Source of the DNA: Acheta domesticus
Taxonomy: Eukaryota; Arthropoda; Insecta; Orthoptera; Gryllidae
DNA length: 64,000 nt
Assembly (NCBI GenBank): GCA_031308135.1
Contig: JAHLJT010000631.1
Location: 142,332,734 to 142,396,733 of the forward strand
Direction: 5' to 3'
The notes under the pieces are model-generated. The model saw nothing but the letters and a program-made list of their open reading frames with translations. It ran no database searches and was not told the DNA's origin. Below, in pieces: positions 55,996 to 64,000 of the stretch (its first letter is position 1; every line of letters starts with the position of its first letter). A program made the position numbers and the translations under genes.

Positions 55996-58489
55996 AATGT
56001 TTGCACTTTGACAATCCATTTTCAGATTTAAATTGTAGTGCTCAAGTACTGTTGGACCTGTTACATTCCACCCTTCGTAAACAATGTTTTAAAAGTGAAT
56101 GCACTTTCTCACTGGATCCCATTTTTGAACAGCCAGGCCCTGAATTGTGCGTGTGTGAGATAGGCATGGGTAAATAAACTAATTTTGTCAAATAATAATT
56201 GACTAACAAAAACTTTTTTCGGCTGCAGCTTGTACAATCGGTTCTTTCAAGGCATGCATAGCATGCTAAAAGTTCAATTTCTGACACTAGTGTTAAAAGT
56301 GGGACAACGCTCAAATGTTCAGATAAAACTGAAAGCAATATAGAAAACAAAATACCTTCATGTGACGTGATCATATACTACTGACCTTAATGTAACATAG
56401 TACACTAGCGTAACCGTGCGAGAACTCTTGCATATTAAATTGCACCCCCTTCCCTACCTTTCTATTTCCATATTAAGACGGAAAATTATTAATGAAACGT
56501 AAACGCCTGCTAAAATTAGCATCAGTGGTCGTGCCCAGTTCGAAAGGGCGCTGATCTTATAAAAGAAGTGGAGTTACCGCTTTGGAGCCCATGCAGGCCG
56601 GGCCCCTTGAGCACTACTAACACTATCTTTGAGTGCGGCAAGGAACTACGACCATCAATGCTTGGTTATTGGGACTTGGAATGAGTTCTGGGGATGAATT
56701 GTCGATTTTCACGAATAAATAATTCCAATAAAGTACTACAATTATCACAAAGAGATTTATGTAAAGATAAATAAACATTTTTGTGCTTTATTAAATATTG
56801 GTGGGTCCCGGCCCCAGTGGCCCCTTAGGACGAGCCACCCCGATTGGAACAATTCACAACACTTCCTTAGAAACAGTATGTGAAATAAATACACTATCTT
56901 CCTTGACAGATTTTCGCTTTCCTTGATAGCCACATAAACTTTTTCTGATAGTTTTTACTCTTGAGAAGCTACGTAAAGGTGGTGTTGGATATAGCGAAGA
57001 TGTCTCTCTTTGTCCCTAACTACTTTGACCCGCGACGAGTGGCACATCTTTCCCCGGACGGGCTAAGAGGCCCAACAAGTTCTGCCTGGTTCGACACAGT
57101 TGGTCGAGACCTGCGGGCGTCTTGCGATGCAAAATGGCGAGGCTTCGGGTACAATTACACACTGCCTCTCATCCACAAACATCCAGTTTGTCTTGCTAAG
57201 TGCGACATTGATTATACGCTTATTAGAGAGTCGCAAACATTGCAAACGAACACAACCGTTCGTTTTCCAGTATTTATTGGCATACCACGTGAAATAGTTT
57301 TGGCACATGGTAAATCACATGGGCAGCAGGCATACTTCCCATTTTTAAGTTTGGTGTTTAAGCCATTGTCCAAGGCTTGTACGTGAGTAAAACTGCATTC
57401 AACATTACCACCACTCTGTGTGGCTTTCTCCGTCCTGGGTCAGCTAAATGCATTACGTGCGTCAAATTACGTGTTCGCATACGACCCAAACTGGCAAACT
57501 CCAGGAACTTTGGTATCTTCTACAAATCTGTAATGTTTTTAGTTGTTTAATTGTATATACAATCTATACATGTATCTTACTAAATATTACTTGCAGTAAG
57601 TCAACTGCATTAATTACTTTGCAACAAGATATGTTATTTGCATGTCCAATTACAAATTTGTGTATTCATCAAACTTAGCTTGCAGAAACTTATCTGCATT
57701 ATATACTTTCAACGTTACATATTATATACTTGTTAAACTAATGTTTTAAATTGTTTAATTGGATATACATGCATCTTACTAAATATTACTTGCAGTAAAT
57801 CAACTACATTAATTACTTTGCAACAACACATGTTATTTACATGTCAAACTATAAATCTGTGTATGTTTCAAGCTATGTTTGCAGCAACCTTTGCATTGGA
57901 TACTTCTAACGTTATATATTAACTACTTATTCATTTGTACATTCATATGTTTTATTTGTATATCCATGTGTTTTGTCATGTATTATTCATACATTTTGTC
58001 AGAGTGATTTCCCTGCTCCCATCATCAGTTTAACGTATTGTGTGCTGATCACTCTATTTAAACTGCATATTGTTTAAATGCCATTTGTGTATCATATTGT
58101 GTATCTGTAACCCTATTATTTCTTTATATAATTAAAGTTAAATTATAAAACGTGGATTATTTATCACCCACACTCAGTCACCGAGGATGTGGGTTTAGCT
58201 ACCTCATCCCAAATTCCCCACTACAGTCCACTGCTGTGGTAGCAACATTTCACAGGTGGCCGTGCGAAAATCCAGCATCTGGCAAGTATTACTCAACTCT
58301 TTAGAATATTATTTATCTTTATTATGAATTGATAGAAACACCCGTGCAATTCAATCGCCTAGAATATCAAGAAGTTAGTTTAATTTCACTTTCAGTTGCA
58401 GATTGTGTATGTCTCCGAAAAGGTGGAGTTGTATCGAGAAGCGCCGGATCAACAAAATGTAATAAAATGTTCCATAATCTCTCATTTTA
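55996..58489. other. Intergenic, unrecognised 141-residue frame and a tandem duplication
   Basis: A 141-codon plus frame at 56961-57386 has no recognised domain and no supporting gene signals. AT-rich LINE-UTR-like sequence follows, with a duplication at 57530-57935. Confidence 0.35.
57530..57935 (+). repeat. Two-copy tandem duplication, unit about 210 bp
   Basis: Both copies contain TTGTTTAATTG, CATCTTACTAAATATTACTT-type and GCAACAA-ATGTTATTT blocks in the same order, starting near 57536 and 57747. Confidence 0.7.
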
Positions 58490-58810
58490 TAGATTATGGT
58501 GCGAAGAATGTTTCTTTGAGGCCTATGGCTCCAAAATTACAGAATTTAAGTCCCTAGTACGCTTTGTTAGGAGTTATTAAACCAAGTAGATTTTTAAAAT
58601 TCTGCCAGTTAAGTTTGTTACAAGTTGCATTTGAAATGAATATTGAGATGCCTTGTTTTCAACAAATCCTTCATATTTTTAAAGTCAAAGTGCAATTCGT
58701 CACCTCTCCGTGAAATTCTCTTTCTTTAGATACCTCATTTATAAAGATTCGTAGCATGCGAAAGCCGCAAAATGCATCCATAGTACTGAAATAATACAAG
58801 AGAGGATTTT
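58490..58810 (+). repeat. Direct repeat, copy 1
   Basis: About 320 bp similar to 59670-59985: TTTGAGGCCTATGGCTCCAA, GTTTTCAACAAATCCT, CTCCGTGAAATT and CTGAAATAATACA blocks in order. Confidence 0.7.
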
Positions 58811-59669
58811 ATATATTATAAACAAAAAGAATGAGGTGCTGAAGCAGCATCTGTACTATCGTATAATGTACCAACTATAATTTCACCTTTGTTGCCTAAG
58901 AAATATCTAATACAAATTCCATCTAACATTAATGAACCTATGCAATCTGATTCCTGCAATGTTTCGTATTTTTCCTTAGCACACTTGAAAATATTCTTCT
59001 CTACTTGCTCTTGCTGCGGGCTGATCTTACACACCGAGTATATTTTTTAACTGTTCGTAGCTGTGGAGAGATAACATATCACGATTTCATTAAAAAATTG
59101 TATGTGTGAGGGTAAATAGGAAACAAAATACTGCAGAAAGCAGACAAATCAGTAATCTGTAACACTGTTCTTCAATGATTAGTACAATGATTAATAACTC
59201 AATCTAGTTGATAATAAATTTAACTTGCTTGTACATAATATCTTGATCTTTTACTGACACGCTTAAAATAGCATTGCTGAAGTAGAAAAGTCCTCATAGT
59301 TTTCTTGCAAACGGTTCAACTTGTTTTCTGCAAATTTTCTTGCAAATGCAATTTCATGACTGAACACGCTGACTTGAAAATTTGACCGAATCACTGCTGA
59401 TGACGAAAATACTAACACAGGTGAAACAAACCAAACCGGTTTATCTCGGGATTACTGTGAACCTACTTCTTCACTATTATACGAGAGCGGAAAATCTCTT
59501 GCCTTGACATAATCCGTTTCAGTTCCATTCGGTGCGCCGGTATGTTATCCTTCACCGGACAGGAATCGATAATTTTATATTGTTTTTATTACCAAACCTA
59601 GAAAGATAATCTTCACTCTTCACTGTTCAGAATCGTCCATTCTTTGCCAATATCGCTTCTTTCTTCTTC
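58811..59669. other. No gene recognised
   Basis: AT-rich spacer between the two direct repeats. The 72-residue minus frame (58816-59034) was not recognised. Confidence 0.35.
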
Positions 59670-59985
59670 TTTTGTAGATTCTAATGTGGGGAACAATTCC
59701 TTGAGGCCTTTGGTCTCAAAATATCATATTTTAAAGCCCAAGAACGCATCGTTTAGGAGTTATTTAACTATATAGATCTTCACAATCCGGTCGTGTGCTG
59801 CGGGTTGCATTTGAAACGAATATTAGGTGCGTTTGTTTTCAACAAATCCTACACATTTTGAAAATCAAAGAGCAATTTGAATCGTCTCCGTGAAATTATC
59901 TTCCATTAGAGACCTCATTCATAAGTATTGGTTGCGTGTGAGAGCCGCAACGGAAAGGTATACGACTGAAATAATACAGGAGACG
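59670..59985 (+). repeat. Direct repeat, copy 2
   Basis: Diverged partner of 58490-58810, 1.2 kb downstream in the same orientation (TTGAGGCCTTTGGTCTCAAA, GTTTTCAACAAATCCT, CTGAAATAATACAGGAGA). Confidence 0.7.
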
Positions 59986-60189
59986 ATAATTAAGTTATTT
60001 GAAATCTTGAATTAAAATAAAATTGAAAGCAGTAATACTGTTTAAAAACACATGGTGAAAGTGATTTTATTTTCCTTTAAGAATTGGGGAACCTGACATA
60101 TTGGCCTCGTGATGCTATCTTTCCTACTCGCAAAATAAAATGGCACTTTTCCCATCAGTACTCCTACAGTATCAGTATCTACTACAGTA

Positions 60190-61372
60190 TCAGTACAGAA
60201 AATTTTCTCAAAAACGGCTCCAAATGTTTTCTTTAAACTTCTTGTAAGAATAGAATAAAATACACTTATTAAGGTAGCATATGTCCGATTTTTCACAGAT
60301 AACTCTGAATTTTCGAAAATTGACAAAGTTTGAAATTTTTTCGGCGTCTTCCGAAAAATACAAAATTGAAGTTAGAGATGTTTCCGTCCAATAAAACTTG
60401 TTGACTCAAGTGAGTTCTTTCATTTAGGTCGTGAACATTTTTTTTGAAACTTTAGTAGCTTTTGCGCAATATTGCACACAATATTTGAAATTTTAAAAAA
60501 TTACATAAAGCATATTTTCTCAAAAACGCCTCCAATTTTTTTCTTTAAACTTTGGTAGGTATAGTGCCTATTGTACTCTATGAAATGGCATAAACGCCAT
60601 ATTGCTCTATTCTTTTGTTTTTTCAAAAACTACAAAAATGTAATTTTTTGACTTGTCTCTCACATCGTTAATATTTACATTTGTGGCTATTTGTTCACAT
60701 TATTATATTTATAAGTACATGTGCTTCAAATAATGTCAAACAAACATTCTCGAAAATTGAGTAGTTTTCTGTGAAAACTAACTCAAAATTCCGTATTTTC
60801 AGAAAAGCTAAAACGTCATTTTCTCAAAAATGGCTGCAAATTTTTTTTTCAAACTTTTCGAATGGATAGTGCTAATTGCTCTCTTTAAAATAGTGTGAAG
60901 TTGATTTTGGAATATTTTTGTTTTTTCAAAAATTACACAAATGTATTTTTTTAAAGTTCTCTCATACCGTTAAAATGCACATTTACAGCAATTTGTAAGC
61001 ACTGTTGAATTTGCGAGTGTAAGTGCTTAAAAAGACTTCCAATGAAGTTTTTCGAAAACAAACATTTTCTGTGAGAAAGAGCTTCAAAGTTCGCATTTAC
61101 AGTAGCGTTTAAAAGTCATTTTCTTGAAAACGGCTCCAAATTATTCAATGAAAATTGCCATTTAGGAGAAGGTTTAACTGTTTTTTAACATTATTAAAAT
61201 AATTATTTTGTTCTACTATTGGGATACCGAAAAATTAATAAAATGTCAAAAAATGTAGTTGGGCGGCGATCGATGGCAGCTGTCAAGAGTATTGACAAGT
61301 CCAAGCTAGCCAAGACCAAACGAAACAGAAAATTAATTCGGGAAAGTCTGTGCCATTCTGTAGCACCACTAA
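60190..61372 (+). mobile_element. Helentron-like copy H8, 5'-truncated
   Basis: Four modules begin near 60200, 60510, 60815 and 61117. The 3' end is TTCGGGAAAGTCTGTGCCAT, then GTAGCACCACTAA. It begins inside module 1. Confidence 0.68.
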
Positions 61373-61429
61373 TTTCTAATTCTTCTGTTTGTACCTATCC
61401 ATTGTTTTATAATATTATACTTGCTTGTT

Positions 61430-61475
61430 TTGTCACCTGATGATGGAAACCAGTTATTTTCGAAACGTTGTGAAG
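61430..61475 (+). ncRNA. Hammerhead-ribozyme-like core
   Basis: CTGATGA at 61438-61444, stem GGAAA/TTTTC with loop CCAGTTA, then GAAAC. The same arrangement as in Penelope-like pseudo-LTRs; no Penelope protein remnant adjoins it. Confidence 0.38.
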
Positions 61476-61554
61476 AATATGTATTTCTTTTAATATTGTA
61501 TAAATACTGTCATTTCAAGGATTTTTTCTGTCTTTTAAATAATGAAGCAACATA

Positions 61555-62241
61555 TTGATATGCACGCAATATTGCGCGAAAATTACCAAACGTTTAAAAA
61601 AAGTACATGAATTCACTTTGGAGAATAAATTTTATTTGAAGGATTTACTGGAAAAATCTGTATTTTCAATTACGTAGTTGGAGGAATATGCCGAAGAAAA
61701 ATTCAAACTTTTGCAATTTTAGAAAATTCAGAGATAACCGTTAAAATTGGACCTACGTCACCTCCATAATTGTATTTTACTTTATTCTTATAAGAAGTTA
61801 TAAAGAAAAAAATTGGAGCCGTTTTTGCGAAACTTTTGAAACTGTCCGGGGGGCTTAATGTGAAGTATCCCTAAATTTTAAAGAATGTTTTTCAAGCTTC
61901 GACTAGAGTCAGATGGATGGGGGTTTCTTCAATTTGGAAAAAATCCAACGAGTGGTTTAGGCGCTAGTGGTGTTCACAGACGGACGGACGGACAGGCTAA
62001 CAGACGTTTTCCTTTCAATTGGTTTTTCGGTAACAAGGACTTACAAAACAGGAATTCTGGCTACACCACGAGTTAGGGGACTTTTTTCCTTAATTTGGCA
62101 ACTGGATTTATGCACGTTTTCGTTGTCGGGGCCCAGCAATGAATTTTTTTGCCGAAATTTTGTCGTTTTTTAGCGCAGCATTACAACTTTCCCTATACTT
62201 CGTACATTACTCCGTATATACGTATGTATACGGGAAAATAA
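61555..62241 (-). mobile_element. Helentron-like copy H9, 3'-truncated
   Basis: Minus orientation: CACGCAATATTGCGCGAAAATTA region, first module, GACGGACGGACGGACAGG minisatellite near 61978, and 5' terminus TTATTTTCCCGTATACATAC from 62241. Confidence 0.65.
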
Positions 62242-62244
62242 AAA

Positions 62245-62997
62245 TTACAAAAACAATTTTTTCAAATTCAGAACCTAATTTTTTTTAAACTCTTGGTAGG
62301 GATTGTGCTACATGGACTCTGTGTGAGATGACATAAACATCAGTTTGCTCTATTCTTTTGTTGTTGTTTTTTAAATTGCAAATATATAATTTCTTTCACT
62401 TGTCTCCCACGTCGTTAATATTTACATTACCGGTAATTTGTTGACATTGTTATATTTATGAGTGCATGTGCTTTAAATATTTTCACACAAAGTTTCCCAA
62501 AAACTCAACCGTTCGCTATGAAACCTGACTCAAAATTCCGCATTTTCAGAAACGCTCAAACGCCAATTTCTCATAAATGGCTCCAATTGTTTTCTTCCAA
62601 CTTTTCGAACGGATAGTGCCAGTTGCACTCTTTAATATGACGTTAAGTTCTATTTTGTGTGTTTTTTTGTTTTAAAAAATTACACAAATGTAATTGTTTG
62701 AATGATCTCTACCACAATTAATATTCACATTTCCGACAATTCGTAAACACTATTGATTTTGTGAGTTAATGTGCTTCAAATAACCTCAATTGAAGCTTTC
62801 TAAAACTTCTAAAACAAAAAACAAAACTTAATAAGACCTTCAAATTTCGCATTTATAGTAGTATCGCTTACACGCCATTTACTTAAATAAGCCTCCAAAT
62901 TTTTCAAAGAAAATTGCCATTTAAGACGAGAGCTTACTTTTTTAAAAATATTTTTGAAGTAATATTTCCGTTCTATTATTAGGAAACGAAAAAAATA
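62245..62997 (+). mobile_element. Helentron-like internal fragment H10
   Basis: Modules 2-4 in plus orientation (repeats near 62262, 62560 and 62873) without either terminus. Begins immediately after the 5' end of H9. Confidence 0.6.
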
Positions 62998-63037
62998 GGC
63001 TTGAAGCAATGCCTGCTTACACATAAGTTAAATTCTG

Positions 63038-63325
63038 GTAATTAGCTATAAATTATCTAAGGGTTTCTGTCGTGTTACGACCCAAATTTAACTGATATGT
63101 GTGCTAGCGACGCATCAAGCCAGCTCACGCCCGTTTTCGCCCGGAAAATACGTGGCTATTAATTTAAAATTATGGCAATTAATTAGCAATTAATTATCTG
63201 TTTCCGTCGTCCAACGACCCGAATGTAACTGATGTGTGTGCTGGCGTCACGTGAAGCCAGCTCACATCTGTTTTCGCCCTGAATATACATAGCAATTAAT
63301 TCAAAATTGTAGCAATTAATTAGCA
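63038..63325 (+). repeat. Two-copy tandem repeat, unit about 142 bp
   Basis: Units start near 63038 and 63181. Both contain TAATTAGC-TAAATTATC-like, ACGACCC, AACTGAT-TGTGTGCT, AAGCCAGCTCAC and GTTTTCGCCC blocks. Confidence 0.75.
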
Positions 63326-64000
63326 GTAAGTCATTTCATATGTTTCATTACGGTGTGCTGACATGGAAGTTCCAGCTTGACGCACCTCGTCATCCCTTCG
63401 CTACGAGAGCGTGTGATCCAGCGCCGATCTACACGTCAGCTTAGTATACGAGGGATTTCACCTTCCAAACTCTTCCCTCGCGAGGCACCGCCCCAACCGG
63501 GGCATGCTCGTTGCTTCCAACACTGGTCTCCAGACGAGTATGCATGTAAGTGTGCGTTTATAAGGGGTAAGGATATGACAAGGAAGAGGAAGAAAAAATT
63601 TCGCGTGGTCCGTGGTCCGTTTGCTAGGGCACTACTCCGGAATCGCCGGGTATTGATCGTACAAACTACAGAAAAATACCGATCAGATCTGCCGACCATT
63701 AGAATTATCGTACAGACAGCGGCTGAATCCGACCTCTCTACTCGTGTGTAGCTGGTGTGGAAAATTCGCTACTGTCGTGACTCAAACCCTAGGACCTCCC
63801 GGTCAGAGTGGTAACAGAGTCAGCCAGTGCAACGAGAATTCTCATTATCACTTTTGTTACACACAAATCAAAAGTTCGAAACCAGAACGAAAGTGACCAA
63901 TCGCGTCTACAAACGACACGTAATGGACGGTTGTGTGTGAACTAATAAAGTTCTTATGTTGGCCTCTGGTGGAGCGCGAACGTCCCTCCGGGCAGCAATG
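63326..64000. other. Window end, unassigned
   Basis: A 124-codon plus frame (63377-63751) was not recognised. A tRNA-like relic lies near 63778-63830. TTTATAAGG (63558) and AATAAAG (63944) could be promoter and polyA signals of an LTR or unknown transcript, which is speculative. Confidence 0.3.
63778..63830 (-). repeat. tRNA-like relic
   Basis: The minus strand reads GAGGTCCTAGGGTTTGAGTC after a Leu/Ser-like variable region, closely similar to 33305-33362. Confidence 0.35.

Noticed and set aside
56961..57386. 141-residue plus-strand protein gene
   Set aside because: No recognised domain, no TATA, splice or polyA context, and the middle overlaps an open frame on the other strand.
63377..63751. 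124-residue plus-strand frame at the window end
   Set aside because: Arg-rich translation without a recognised domain, overlapped by an open minus frame; not enough to call a gene.
1..64000. CRISPR arrays, bacterial operons, rRNA genes
   Set aside because: No regularly spaced direct repeats with unique spacers, no operon-like gene packing and no rRNA-like sequence; the intron-bearing cuticle gene shows eukaryotic nuclear DNA.

Overview
The window looks like a stretch of a large, repeat-laden arthropod genome, most likely an insect. The main evidence is one intact, intron-bearing RR-2 cuticular protein gene (38448-40978, three exons, canonical GT-AG introns). The AT-rich remainder is almost entirely transposable elements of insect-typical families. 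The low gene density and deep nesting fit a large-genome insect such as a polyneopteran, but I cannot name the species.

Layout. 0.35-13.4 kb is a nested stack. A decayed Ty3/gypsy element (pol at 350-2308, 3' end and probable LTR at 12901-13413) is split by a 10.6-kb element (2309-12896). That element has about 0.55-kb terminal inverted repeats and a 4-bp target duplication, GTAC. Inside it lie a Helentron-like rolling-circle element (2562-4895), a LINE tail (5286-5667) and a nearly full-length R4/Dong-like retrotransposon sitting in a TAA repeat (6342-10445). 14.46-15.84 kb is a Transib element with V(D)J-like CACAGTG termini. 16.9-28.9 kb is dominated by Helentron-like copies, one carrying a hAT MITE. 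29.7-32.3 kb is a Tc1/mariner-superfamily element of DD82E (Sailor) type. 33.6-36.9 kb holds more Helentron copies, one hit by a LINE. 38.4-41.1 kb is the cuticle gene. 44.6-46.6 kb is a P-element-like transposase relic. 47.5-51.9 kb holds Penelope-like fragments with hammerhead-like cores and an RTE-like LINE interrupted by a hAT element with a perfect 8-bp target duplication. 60.2-63.0 kb is another Helentron cluster.

The strongest unifying signal is the Helentron-like family. It has at least a dozen copies sharing a 14-bp 5' terminal repeat, its inverted copy near the 3' end, a 3' hairpin followed by CTAG at a T, and about 305-bp internal modules. A 5' hairpin shows paired base changes between copies. 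Two full-length copies have a composite 3' end that suggests terminator read-through. No ribosomal RNA, CRISPR array or other intact gene was seen. The tRNA-like sequences look like SINE heads or relics. All calls were made by eye, without database searches.
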